60,143 nt of DNA from contig JAHQVJ010000070.1 of assembly GCA_019634415.1 (NCBI GenBank), positions 1 to 60,143 of the forward strand. Reading direction: 5' to 3'. Below the pieces are notes generated by a model, which searched no databases, was not told the DNA's origin, and saw nothing but the letters and a program-made list of their open reading frames with translations. Below, one piece after another: positions 17,741 through 26,518 of the stretch. The stretch's first letter is position 1. Every line of letters begins with the position of its first letter. The position numbers and the translations under genes are program-made. Origin of the DNA: Myxococcales bacterium (GTDB lineage: Bacteria; Myxococcota_A; UBA796; GCA-2862545).

Positions 17741-19612
17741 TCAGAACGCCTCGAATGCGCCACGATCGTACAGGGGCGACAGCGGGGAGGCCGGCCGGGT
17801 CGCGCCGCGGATGTCCGTGGGCGGTCCGAAGGGGCAGGCATCCACCAGCAAGGGACTCGGAGTGGTGGGCACCCACGGAGCTGCGAGCCCTGGGGTACCG
17901 GTCACGTTGCCCACGCCGGGCGGCACCACGGCGCCGGGCTGCAGCAGGTTGCAGTCGCCCACCGCAGGTCCGATCCAGCCGTTGCTGGTGTTGCTGGCCA
18001 GAACGTTGCCCGTGAGTCGACCGAAGCCACTCAGGTCCAGCGGCACGGCATTGTCGACGATGGTGTTGAAGCCCAGGCGGAAGGAGCCCACCGGCACCGA
18101 GATGGCCGTGTCGAGGTGCCCCTCCACCAGCGAGTTGCGCAGCGTGAGGTGGGTGCCCGAGACGATGGTGAGGAGCGCAGCGCCCGGGCTTCCCTCGTTC
18201 CGTAGGAAGTGGGTGCGTCGCACGTCCACGCGGCTTCCGAGGCCGAGCAGGATCCCACCGCCCCCGCTGGCCGACACGTTTCGCGCGACGGTAGAGCACG
18301 TGGGCCCGGGCACGACGACGACGCTGCACAGGTCGTCGTCGGCATCCAGCGTGAGCCGGGCGTTGTCGTAGACCGTCCAGCCGGCCCCCGTGTCGGCCCC
18401 GTTGTCCTCCGTGCGGACGTTGTCGACCGCCACGGAGGCCCGGCTCTGGACGTAGGCACCGCCTCCCTGATCTCCGGCCGTGTTGCCGCTCAGGAGCAGC
18501 CCTGCCCCCGACACCTCGGCGCCGCTGATCCACAGTCCACCCCCATCCTCGCTGGCAGTGTTTCCGTGAACCACGACGGCGTCCTCGAGCTGCATCTGTC
18601 CGCCAGACATCGACACGCCCCCGCCGTTGCCACCGCCCACGGTCCCCGCCACGTTGGAGACGACGCTGGCCGTGCCGACGAGCCAGATCCGGTTGTCGGT
18701 GCCTCGCGCGTAGATCCCGCCCCCGTCCTGGCTGGCCTCGTTGGCGCGGAGGATGGCGGCGTCGGCCACGATCGCGTCGATGCCGAGCCCGTCGTCGAGG
18801 AACACCTCGTCCGACCGAAGGGAGATCCCTCCCCCGTCTCGGGCCGTGTTGTGCTCCACGAGGGCCGTTCCGTGCAGCGCCACCACAGGCTCACCGTGAG
18901 CCTGTCGCACCGCGATCCCGCCGCCCTGCCCACCCGCCGAGCCTCCCGAGATCAGACCTCCCACGGTGGCGGTCCCGTCGCGGATCAACAGGTTTCCGCC
19001 GTCCCCCGCTGCAGCGTTGCTCGACAGCGACGCGTCTGCAGCCACGACCACGTTCGAGTCGTCGGCGTGCACGCCCCCTCCCCGACCACCCGCAGCGCAG
19101 TGCCGCACGTGACTGCCCGCGTACAGCCCCAGGAAGCCCGAGGTGAGCGACACACAGCCGCCGTTGCCGCCCGCTGCCCCGCCCTCCAGCACCGAGTCGT
19201 ACATCTCGAGGGTCGCTCCGCGCGCGAGGTGGAGCGTGCCACCGTCACCAGGCGTGTCTCCTCCTTGCAGCACGATGCGCCTCAGCACCAGATCCACGGA
19301 GGCCCCCACCTGCAGGATCGAGCCGGTGCCAGTGAAGCCCAGGGTGGACGTGCCCGCGGCTGTGGCCGAGCACGTGCCGTCCGATCCTTGCAGCGTCACG
19401 TCCACCGAGACCAGGGACGTGCCCGACGCCGTGACGTCCTGCACACCGTCCTGCACGTAGACCGTCCCGCCAGTAGGCAGCGCGGCCAGGGCGTCCGCCA
19501 GCGTGGGATGCGCGCACGTGACGCCGTCCGTACCAAAGTGAGCCCGAGCAGACCCGGGCGCGGCCAGCCCAGCCGAGAGCACAGCCACAACAACCATCGA
19601 TCGTGTCGTCAA
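17741..19612 (-). CDS. Secreted right-handed beta-helix protein, second copy
   Basis: A 623-residue exported protein with a signal peptide (VVVAVLSAGLAAPGSARA) and many Gly/Asn-rich turns such as NTARDGGG, NEASQDGGG and NTAGDQGGG, the same design as the protein at 1-1680. The N-terminal PTLADALAALPTGGTVYV block is the usual entry into this type of helix. The start is placed at a TTG (19612) because GGAGG lies five bases upstream; the ATG at 19597 is 20 bases from any ribosome site. The C-terminus ends ATRPASPLSPLYDRGAFEAF, a common end for such proteins. It is probably surface-exposed or released; function unknown. Confidence 0.82.
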   Translation of the reverse strand: MTTRSMVVVAVLSAGLAAPGSARAHFGTDGVTCAHPTLADALAALPTGGTVYVQDGVQDVTASGTSLVSVDVTLQGSDGTCSATAAGTSTLGFTGTGSILQVGASVDLVLRRIVLQGGDTPGDGGTLHLARGATLEMYDSVLEGGAAGGNGGCVSLTSGFLGLYAGSHVRHCAAGGRGGGVHADDSNVVVAADASLSSNAAAGDGGNLLIRDGTATVGGLISGGSAGGQGGGIAVRQAHGEPVVALHGTALVEHNTARDGGGISLRSDEVFLDDGLGIDAIVADAAILRANEASQDGGGIYARGTDNRIWLVGTASVVSNVAGTVGGGNGGGVSMSGGQMQLEDAVVVHGNTASEDGGGLWISGAEVSGAGLLLSGNTAGDQGGGAYVQSRASVAVDNVRTEDNGADTGAGWTVYDNARLTLDADDDLCSVVVVPGPTCSTVARNVSASGGGGILLGLGSRVDVRRTHFLRNEGSPGAALLTIVSGTHLTLRNSLVEGHLDTAISVPVGSFRLGFNTIVDNAVPLDLSGFGRLTGNVLASNTSNGWIGPAVGDCNLLQPGAVVPPGVGNVTGTPGLAAPWVPTTPSPLLVDACPFGPPTDIRGATRPASPLSPLYDRGAFEAF

Positions 19613-19872
19613 CGAAACCTCCAACAGCAGGCGAGGCAGCCCACACCCTCCTGTGCCTCGTCTTCACGGTCGCTCTGTCGCAGGTGTGTCTCACGAACGT
19701 GACGGACCGTCGAAGTGCCCTGGCGCCCGTCGCGACCGAGGACGATCGGCCGGCCCGAGCCGCGACGTGAGGCCGACCGTGCAGGCCCCGCGCACCCCCC
19801 TCGAGATCTCGCACGCCCGATCTGTCACGAAGCGTCAGGACGTGGGATCATCTCTCGCTGCGCCGGAGGACC

Positions 19873-20760
19873 GTGTTGGACGATCTGGACAGGTGGATCG
19901 CCGCGCTCCTGGTCCAGCTGGGGCAGGACAGAACGAGGTTGGCCACCACCGCCGCGATCTGCGCACTGTCTGCGCTGCTCGGCGTCGCATCCATGTGGCA
20001 CGCACCCGATCCGAGCGTCACTCGCCACATGTCGGGCTCCCTGGGCGGGGTCACCTCGGTGGCCGTGGCCCAGCTGCCCGACGCGGCCCTCGATGGAGAG
20101 GCCGCCGCGTTCGATGACGAGGCGTGGGTGGAGGAGCCTGCGCCCGCGCCACGACCCGTGGTTCCGCTGGACCAGCTCGATCTGCGCGTGGTGGGCACGG
20201 CCGTACATCCGCTGGCGCCCGACCGAAGTGCTGCCCTGCTGCGCTGGGGCGAGCTGGGCGTCGCCCGATCCTACCGCCTGGGCGACATGGTGGAGGGCTA
20301 CCGCGTGCACGCCATCGCGCCGAAGCGGATCACCTTCGCCGCCCCATCGGGAGAGCGCTGGCAGCTGGAGGTGTCGCACCGCATCGAGAGCGACGACAGC
20401 GCCGTGCGGGTCGGCGAGGCCACCGCCCAGCCCGCCCAGCACGTATCCGACACCCTCACGCTGTCGAGCCGCGTGTTCCGACGTCTGGTGAAGCGCGGGT
20501 TGGGTCCCTCCCGAGCGCTGAAGCCCCGGCTGGACGCCGATCAGCGCGTCACGGGCTACACGCTGGAGGTGCGCTCGAACAGCGTCGCGCACCGAATGGG
20601 GCTGGAGCACGGCGACGTGCTTGTGTCCATCGAAGGGGTCGACGCCCACGAGCTGGACGACCCCAACGACGCGCTGCGCGCCCTGGCCGACCACGACGAG
20701 GTCTGCCTGGGCATCGAGCGGGCCGGCGTGGTCACCCCCCTGTGCTACCGCACCGAGTAG
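19873..20760 (+). CDS. gspC: Type II secretion protein C (GspC-like) with PDZ domain
   Basis: A 295-residue inner-membrane protein. A short cytoplasmic end is followed by one helix (ATTAAICALSALLGVASMW, about 24-42), a Pro/Ala linker, the homology region (LDLRVVGTAVHPLAPDRSAALL to RWQLEV) and a C-terminal PDZ domain (YTLEVRSNSVAHRMGLEHGD). This is the layout of GspC, which links the inner-membrane platform of type II secretion to the GspD channel and helps choose cargo. No other gsp genes are in the window, so it is an orphan here, though next to secreted protein genes. The start is a GTG with GGAGG three bases before it. Confidence 0.82.
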   Translation: MLDDLDRWIAALLVQLGQDRTRLATTAAICALSALLGVASMWHAPDPSVTRHMSGSLGGVTSVAVAQLPDAALDGEAAAFDDEAWVEEPAPAPRPVVPLDQLDLRVVGTAVHPLAPDRSAALLRWGELGVARSYRLGDMVEGYRVHAIAPKRITFAAPSGERWQLEVSHRIESDDSAVRVGEATAQPAQHVSDTLTLSSRVFRRLVKRGLGPSRALKPRLDADQRVTGYTLEVRSNSVAHRMGLEHGDVLVSIEGVDAHELDDPNDALRALADHDEVCLGIERAGVVTPLCYRTE

Positions 20761-20761
20761 C

Positions 20762-21001
20762 TCAGCAGGCGCAGTCGCGGTCCTTGCAGTCGGTGTCGCC
20801 GTCGCCGTCGTTGTCGATGCCGTCGTCGCAGAGCACCTCGACGAGCCCCGTCTCGCCGGTGCCCTCCGTGGAGCTGCTGGTGCTGGTGGGCCCCGGCGTG
20901 CCGTAGACCGCAGTGCCGAGCACCTGCTCTGGCGCTCGACCGTCCGTGGCCTCGTGCATCCCCTCACAGCCCGCCAACAGCACCATCCACCACCGGCCCA
21001 T
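20762..21001 (-). CDS. Small lipoprotein with MopE-like Asp-rich metal-binding tail
   Basis: A 79-residue protein. The signal ends at a lipobox (VLLAGC, Cys at about residue 12), followed by a Thr/Ser/Gly linker. The tail DDGIDNDGDGDTD, flanked by three Cys, is the Asp-rich repeat called putative metal-binding or MopE motif, which is likely to bind calcium. Proteins with one such repeat on a lipid anchor are common in Myxococcota; their role is unknown. GGGAGGTGGCG lies before the ATG. The stop is one base from the convergent gspC stop. Confidence 0.78.
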   Translation of the reverse strand: MGRWWMVLLAGCEGMHEATDGRAPEQVLGTAVYGTPGPTSTSSSTEGTGETGLVEVLCDDGIDNDGDGDTDCKDRDCAC

Positions 21002-21058
21002 CGCCACCTCCCGTGTGATCACACCATGGCGTGGCCGGCCCTTGCGGCGGGGATGGAA

Positions 21059-21082
21059 GTTGTGCGCGGATGTGCGCACAAC
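21059..21082. promoter_or_regulatory. Inverted repeat in a divergent promoter region
   Basis: GTTGTGCGC and GCGCACAAC form a perfect 9-bp inverted repeat with a 6-base spacer in the 149 bases between the divergent small lipoprotein and astacin genes. Position and symmetry fit an operator for a dimeric regulator; the regulator is unknown. Confidence 0.4.
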
Positions 21083-21150
21083 CACGCACATCTCCGAACG
21101 CCGCCACAACGTCGACCGACACTAGCTTCATCGCAGACGAGGAGGTGGAG

Positions 21151-23367
21151 ATGAACGGCCCCGTTCCCTGGCTGGCGACGCTGCTCGCGCTGGCCTCATC
21201 CCCAGCCGAGGCCAACGTGCCGCTGGACGGCTGGCGCGATGGCGTCGTGCCGTTCCACTTCTACGTGCCGGCTGACGAAGACGACCCGTGGCAGGCCGCC
21301 GACCAGGCCGTGGTGCGCCAGGCCATTGCGCGGATCGAGCGAGTCTCCTCCTACGTGTTCGACGAGCAGGACGCCGAGTGTGATCCCTCACGAGGTCGCT
21401 ACGCGTGCCTCGAGGTGTTCGACACGGGCGACGATCCCTACGGCAACCCCATCCGGATCAACGTGGGCAACCGTGGTCGGGGCGTCACCACCCACGAGCT
21501 CATCCACGGCCTGGGCTTCCTGCACGAGCACCAACGCAGCGACACCGAGCGCGATCTCGACTTCTTCGGCATGTGCAGCCCGAAGGGCAACGTGGCCCCC
21601 AGCGACGACGCCCAGCGCGCGCTGCTGGGCCCCCGGGAGTTCGGCGGGTGGATGGGCCCCACCAACAGCCTGCCCACCTGGACGCCCTTCGTGCCGACCT
21701 CGCCGAGCGACGAGAGCCCCACCTCGATCATGGCCTACTCGGGCCACAAGGGCCAGAGCCCGTTCCAGGCCTGCTTCTTCCAGTGCTTCACCTTCTCGGA
21801 GAGCGGCGTGTGCGTGGACGGGCGCGACGTCCGCGAGCCCTGGACGCACACGCCCGACGACAGCTGGCGGGACTGGCCCTGCGACGGCGGCTGGGGCCAA
21901 GGTGGCCTTCCCGCCGACATCCGCGGCTGCAACGACAAGGGCTTCGAGGAGGCCTACGCCACCTGCCTGCAGTGCAAGGCCGAGTCCTCGGATGGAAGGC
22001 TACACCTCACCTGGGAGCGACCCACGGGTGCGAGCGACGAGACCATCGGGATCGCCGAGCAGCGCTCGTCCATCACGTACCAGGACCGGGCCAAGCTCGG
22101 GCGGTCGCTGATGGACCTCGATCTCGACGACGTGCTGCAGCTCGGCCCGTCCACCGCCAGGCGGGTGGCGCTGCGCGAGGAGGGCACCTCCATCGCGTCC
22201 ACCGCCACCTCCGAGACCGTGGGGGCCCGAGGCGAGATCGTCGTGGCCGCCTACCTCAACGGCGATCTGCACACCGATCTGCTGCACGTCTCCCCGAGCA
22301 CTGGCGAGGCCGAGGCCTGGTTCACCCGAGAGGACGGCAGCTTCCGCACCCAGGCGCTGCCGGCCCTGCCCATCGGTCACGACGTGGTGGTGCCTGGCTG
22401 GTTCGAGGACGACGACGGCAGCGGCCAGCACGTCCCCGACGCCAACCAGGACCTGTTCGTCTACGACCCCGACACCGGCTCCGCCGAGATCGGCCACTAC
22501 GAGCTAAGTGGCTCTGGGCTGTGGTCGTGGGTCTCCATCTGCAGCAACGAGATCGGCACGGGCTGGCGCACACCGGTGGCGGGCACCTTCGAGGTCCACA
22601 GCTGGCGCTCCCAGGTGGTGATGACCAGGGCCGACGAGGTCGCCATCTTCGCCCAGGACGATGCGGGCTGCCTCGCGGTGGTGCGCAGCTTCCCAGCACC
22701 CAGCAACAGCGGCTCGTGGACCCACGTGATCGGGCTGCAGAGCGCCATCTGGACGACCTCCTGCGACGACTGCCTCGACGGCGATCGCTACACCGATCTG
22801 CTCTTCTACGACGGCTCGGGTCAGTCGGGCGTCTTCCTGGACAACGCGCTGCTCTGGCGGGCCGATCTGGACGCCCTCGACGGCGCTGTCCTGGGCTTCG
22901 AGCCGGTGGCACCCGGCCCCTTCCTGGGTGGCGCGGACTGGGTCTTCGCCGCCGACCTCGACGACGACCGCTTCGCCGAGGTGGTCCTGGTGGACGACGA
23001 CGGCGCGCTGACGGTGATGTCGCGCACCGAGCCCGACGCCCCCTTCACAGGCGTGGGCCAGATGCAGCTCGATCCGGAGGCCCTCGACTGGGTGGGTTTG
23101 GGGCAGCTCCCCGACGGCAGCCGACCCACGACCGCCACCTGCGGCAACGAGCTGCAGGAGCAGGGCGAGGTCTGCGACGGCTCCGACGTCGACGCCGGGT
23201 GCGGCCCCGGCCAGGTGGGTGTGTGCGGGCTGCTCTGCCAGCAGTCCGCCTGCGCCGACCGGCCCATCGCCGAGCCACCGCGCACCGGCTGCGCCACGAA
23301 CCCCTCTCCTGCCCCCCTCGGCGTGCTCCCAGGACTGCTCCTGCTGCGTTTTCGCAGGCGACGCTAG
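21151..23367 (+). CDS. Secreted astacin-like metalloprotease with FG-GAP-like region and MYXO-CTERM-like tail
   Basis: A 738-residue exported protease. A signal peptide (LATLLALASSPAEA) precedes an astacin (M12A) catalytic domain with the full zinc motif HELIHGLGFLHEHQRSD at 115-131 and the Met-turn TSIMAYSG near 190. Residues from about 360 to 680 hold repeats such as DGDRYTDLLFYDG and DLDDDRFAEVVLVD, typical of FG-GAP/VCBS-type propellers. The last 27 residues run from a Gly-Cys through a hydrophobic stretch (LGVLPGLLLL) to RFRRRR, the layout of the MYXO-CTERM surface sorting tail. GAGGAGGTGGAG precedes the ATG. It probably cuts extracellular protein at the cell surface. Confidence 0.9.
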   Translation: MNGPVPWLATLLALASSPAEANVPLDGWRDGVVPFHFYVPADEDDPWQAADQAVVRQAIARIERVSSYVFDEQDAECDPSRGRYACLEVFDTGDDPYGNPIRINVGNRGRGVTTHELIHGLGFLHEHQRSDTERDLDFFGMCSPKGNVAPSDDAQRALLGPREFGGWMGPTNSLPTWTPFVPTSPSDESPTSIMAYSGHKGQSPFQACFFQCFTFSESGVCVDGRDVREPWTHTPDDSWRDWPCDGGWGQGGLPADIRGCNDKGFEEAYATCLQCKAESSDGRLHLTWERPTGASDETIGIAEQRSSITYQDRAKLGRSLMDLDLDDVLQLGPSTARRVALREEGTSIASTATSETVGARGEIVVAAYLNGDLHTDLLHVSPSTGEAEAWFTREDGSFRTQALPALPIGHDVVVPGWFEDDDGSGQHVPDANQDLFVYDPDTGSAEIGHYELSGSGLWSWVSICSNEIGTGWRTPVAGTFEVHSWRSQVVMTRADEVAIFAQDDAGCLAVVRSFPAPSNSGSWTHVIGLQSAIWTTSCDDCLDGDRYTDLLFYDGSGQSGVFLDNALLWRADLDALDGAVLGFEPVAPGPFLGGADWVFAADLDDDRFAEVVLVDDDGALTVMSRTEPDAPFTGVGQMQLDPEALDWVGLGQLPDGSRPTTATCGNELQEQGEVCDGSDVDAGCGPGQVGVCGLLCQQSACADRPIAEPPRTGCATNPSPAPLGVLPGLLLLRFRRRR
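23364..23367. other. CTAG shared by two convergent stop codons
   Basis: The palindrome CTAG supplies the TAG stop of the astacin gene on the plus strand (23365-23367) and the TAG stop of the STAND ATPase gene on the minus strand (23366-23364). The two genes therefore overlap by three bases and no terminator can lie between them. Confidence 0.9.
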
Positions 23368-26300
23368 GCGTCCTTACTGTGGCTGCCGAGCGCTCGGCGG
23401 AGCCGCTCCAGCAGCTGCCAGCCGCGGCTGGACTCGGCCAGCTCGTTCCCGCGCGCCACCGCCGCGGCCTCCTGCCAGGCGGCCCGTCCGGCGTCGAGAT
23501 CACCCGCGTCGCACGCCGCGAGCCCCACGCGCGACAGCGCCTGCACCAGGGGGCCCGACGCTCCCACCTCGCGCAGCAAGCCCAGCCCGCGGTCGCGCTC
23601 GGCGGCGGCCCCCTCCTCCCCCAGGCGGGCTCGCACGTGCCCCAGCAGCGCCACCGCCTGGCCGAGCCACAGGGTGCGACGCGCATCTTCGAGCGGAGCC
23701 ACCGCCTCCTGCAGCAGCGCGCGGGCCTCTCGCCAGCGCCCTTGCTCCACCTCCACCTCTGCCAGCAGCACCACCGAGTACGCGCTGTGGGGGGTCCAGT
23801 CGATGGCGGCGAAGCCGCTCACTGCAGCACCGAAGTGGCGCGCCGCGTCGGCCAGCCGGCCTCGGGCCAGCGCCACGATGCCCAGGTTGAGATGCGCTGC
23901 GTTCTCCTGGCCCGGCCGGCCCAGGGCGCGCGCATGGGCTCGGTGCTCCTCGAACCACATCGCGGCGCGCGCGAAGTCCCCCCGCGCGCCTGCAGTGGTC
24001 CCCAGGCGGGAGCCCACGGTGGCAGCCGTCGACCGATCTCCCACCGTCGCTGCCCGGGTGCGCAGGCTCAGGTGGATCTCGTCGGCCTCCTCCAGGCGTC
24101 CCTGCTCGAGCCGCAGCAGGCCCAGCATGTCCAAGAACCGCAGCGGCTCCGCCGGCAGCCCAGCCTCGGTCCACACGTCGCGCGCCATGGAGAGGAAGGT
24201 CTCGGCGTCGTCGAAGCGCCGCTCGGCGATGGCCAGCCCCGCCAGGTTGTGCGCGATGCGCTGCACCAGCCACCACCGCTCGGCTGCCCGAGCCCGCCCC
24301 AGCGCCGGCTCCAGCCACGCCCAGGCCTCGGCACTCCGGCCCGCCCGGAACGCGACCCAGCCGAGCGCCGCCGACAGATGGATCTCGGCCAGCTCCGACA
24401 CGCCAGGCTGCTGCAGTCGCTCGCGGCACGCTGCCGCATGCGCCTCACGCACCGCCCCCTGGGTGCAGTACGCCGCATAGGCCAGGGCCACGTCGTGCTC
24501 CTCTGGATGGGTGGAGGCATCCACGGACCGGAGCAGCGCGTCCACGGCCACGGCCGTCGCCTCCGAGCGCTCCGACTGCACCGCCAATAGCCGCGCCCAG
24601 AACACGCGACGGTTCCCTGCGAAGCGCTCGAGCGCGCGCTGCGTCATGGCCTGACCTCGCCCGTCGAACCCCGCGACCCTCAGCATGGCCTCGCACCACA
24701 GCAGCAAGGGGCCCACGCGCCGATCCGTGCCCTCCTCCACCAGCCGCTCCAGCAGCTCCAGCGCCCCCGGCAGCTCGGCCCAACCCGCCCGCGCCTCCGC
24801 AGGCGACGGTGGCCGCAGCGGATCGTCCGACCCCAGCGCGACCGCCCACGCCACGTACCGCTCCCGCGCGCGCGTCAGCAGCTGCGGCACCAGAGCCTCG
24901 CTGCGCACCGTCACGAAGGCGCGCACCGCGAAGCTCGGCACCAGGCGGCCGTGTTCGTCCAGCGCCAGCAGGGCCGCGTCCGCCAGTCGCTGCAGGCCCC
25001 CCACCACGTCGTCCAGCAGCCCCCCCAGCACCTGCTCCGCGGTCTGCGGAGCGAAGGAGGCCCCGAGCACCATGCAGCCCGCGAGCAGCTGTCGGTCCGC
25101 GGACGAGAGCCCCTCCCAGCTGCCGGCCAGCGCGCGCGCCAGGCTGTCGTGGCGCCCGCCCGGCCCCTCGGGGCGGTGCAGGATCGTCAGCGGTGCGTCG
25201 AGGTGGCGCTCCAGGTCCGCCAACCCCAGGGCGCGCAGGCGGCAAGCGGCGAGCTCGATCGCCAGGGGCACACCTCCCAGCTTGCTCACCACCCGCTCCA
25301 CCAGGTCGTCCTCGTGCAGCATGGCACCTCGCGCCTCCGCCCGGCGACGGAACAGCAGAGCGGCGGGTGCGAGCGTCAGCGGCGGGATCGGCACCACCAC
25401 CTCCGCCGCCAGCTGCAGGGGTCGACGACTGGTGACCAGGAGGCGCACCGCGACATGTCGCCGCAGGTGCCGTACCTCCTGCGCCAGCGCATCCACGCAC
25501 CCCTCCGCGTCGTCGAGGAGCAGCAGCGCGCCTCGAGAGGCCCGCAGTGCCGCCAGCAGTCGCGGGCGAGATTCCCCCAGGTCCTGATCGATCCCCAGCG
25601 CGAACGCCAGGGCGCTTCGCACCTCAGCCGGGCTGCGAGCCCCCGACAGGTCCACGAAGGCCGCCGAGCCCGCGAAGGTCCGAGCCACCGCCAGCGCCGT
25701 CGTCGTCTTGCCGATGCCCGCCGGTCCGTGCAGCGTCACCAGGCAGTCGGGTGCCGTCAGCTCCGCACAGACCCGTCCCAACACCTCGTCGCGGCCCACC
25801 ACCACCGCCGGCGGCCGCGGCACCCGCCACCCCACGCGCACCGCGGAGCGCAGCACGATCCCCACGCGCGGGATCGTGACCACGACCTCCGGCGAGGCCC
25901 GGTCCACCTCCAGCTTGGTTCGCAGGCGATGGACCACCTGATCGACGTAGCGCACCGCCGAGGTCGCCCGCTTGCCCCACACCTCGCGGGCCAGCACCTC
26001 CCGCGACACCGGCAAGGGGGCTCGTCGCGCCAGGAGCTGCAGCACCTGCAGCTCACGACCCGCCAGCGCCACCTCGCCGTGCTCCGCCCGTCGAATCAGA
26101 CCTGCATCCAGATCCACCCAGCCATCCGGCAGCGGCAGCCGGCGCCCCGCAGGCAGGTGGTCCGCCACCGACAGCTGCTCGGGGACGAAGGCGTAGCCCA
26201 CGCCGTGACGGGTGAGCACGTGCCGCGGTGCAGATGGATCCGACTCGATCTTGCGCCGCAGCCGACGCACGGCGAAGTCCACCGCGCGCGGCGCCACCTC

Positions 26301-26480
26301 CGGACCGAGGTGGCTCGCCAGCGCGTCGCGCGAAACCGGCTCGCCGCCGGCCTCCACCAACCGGGTCAACAGCGCCTGCTCGCGGGACGACAGCCGTGTG
26401 CGCTGCCCGCCGCGCTCCATCACCCCTTCCGCGAGGTGCAGGATCCCGTCGCGCAGACGGATCGAGGACGAGGGCGGCAT
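23364..26480 (-). CDS. Tandem winged-helix STAND ATPase regulator with TPR-like tail
   Basis: A 1,038-residue regulator. Residues about 28-100 and 138-212 are two OmpR-type winged helices in a row (each with LSSREQ/LAGREL, an RLR recognition block and a wing HGVGYAF/PRVGIVL). A nucleotide-binding domain follows: GRDEVLG, Walker A GPAGIGKTT at 252-260, Walker B ALLLLDDAE at 318-326 and LVTSRR, the AfsR/STAND pattern. The C-terminal half is helical repeats of TPR type. Such proteins are ATP-gated transcription switches. It begins 38 bases after the molybdenum hydroxylase gene and may control or respond to it. The ATG has no clear ribosome site, so an upstream GTG six bases earlier is possible. 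Confidence 0.88.
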   Translation of the reverse strand: MPPSSSIRLRDGILHLAEGVMERGGQRTRLSSREQALLTRLVEAGGEPVSRDALASHLGPEVAPRAVDFAVRRLRRKIESDPSAPRHVLTRHGVGYAFVPEQLSVADHLPAGRRLPLPDGWVDLDAGLIRRAEHGEVALAGRELQVLQLLARRAPLPVSREVLAREVWGKRATSAVRYVDQVVHRLRTKLEVDRASPEVVVTIPRVGIVLRSAVRVGWRVPRPPAVVVGRDEVLGRVCAELTAPDCLVTLHGPAGIGKTTTALAVARTFAGSAAFVDLSGARSPAEVRSALAFALGIDQDLGESRPRLLAALRASRGALLLLDDAEGCVDALAQEVRHLRRHVAVRLLVTSRRPLQLAAEVVVPIPPLTLAPAALLFRRRAEARGAMLHEDDLVERVVSKLGGVPLAIELAACRLRALGLADLERHLDAPLTILHRPEGPGGRHDSLARALAGSWEGLSSADRQLLAGCMVLGASFAPQTAEQVLGGLLDDVVGGLQRLADAALLALDEHGRLVPSFAVRAFVTVRSEALVPQLLTRARERYVAWAVALGSDDPLRPPSPAEARAGWAELPGALELLERLVEEGTDRRVGPLLLWCEAMLRVAGFDGRGQAMTQRALERFAGNRRVFWARLLAVQSERSEATAVAVDALLRSVDASTHPEEHDVALAYAAYCTQGAVREAHAAACRERLQQPGVSELAEIHLSAALGWVAFRAGRSAEAWAWLEPALGRARAAERWWLVQRIAHNLAGLAIAERRFDDAETFLSMARDVWTEAGLPAEPLRFLDMLGLLRLEQGRLEEADEIHLSLRTRAATVGDRSTAATVGSRLGTTAGARGDFARAAMWFEEHRAHARALGRPGQENAAHLNLGIVALARGRLADAARHFGAAVSGFAAIDWTPHSAYSVVLLAEVEVEQGRWREARALLQEAVAPLEDARRTLWLGQAVALLGHVRARLGEEGAAAERDRGLGLLREVGASGPLVQALSRVGLAACDAGDLDAGRAAWQEAAAVARGNELAESSRGWQLLERLRRALGSHSKDA

Positions 26481-26518
26481 GCACACGACATATACGCGGG
26501 GCCGTCCGCCCCGCCAGC

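Noticed and set aside
20762..21109. Longer form of the small lipoprotein starting at 21109
   Set aside because: The ATG at 21001 has GGGAGGTGG and places the signal peptide at the start; the longer form covers the operator-like repeat.
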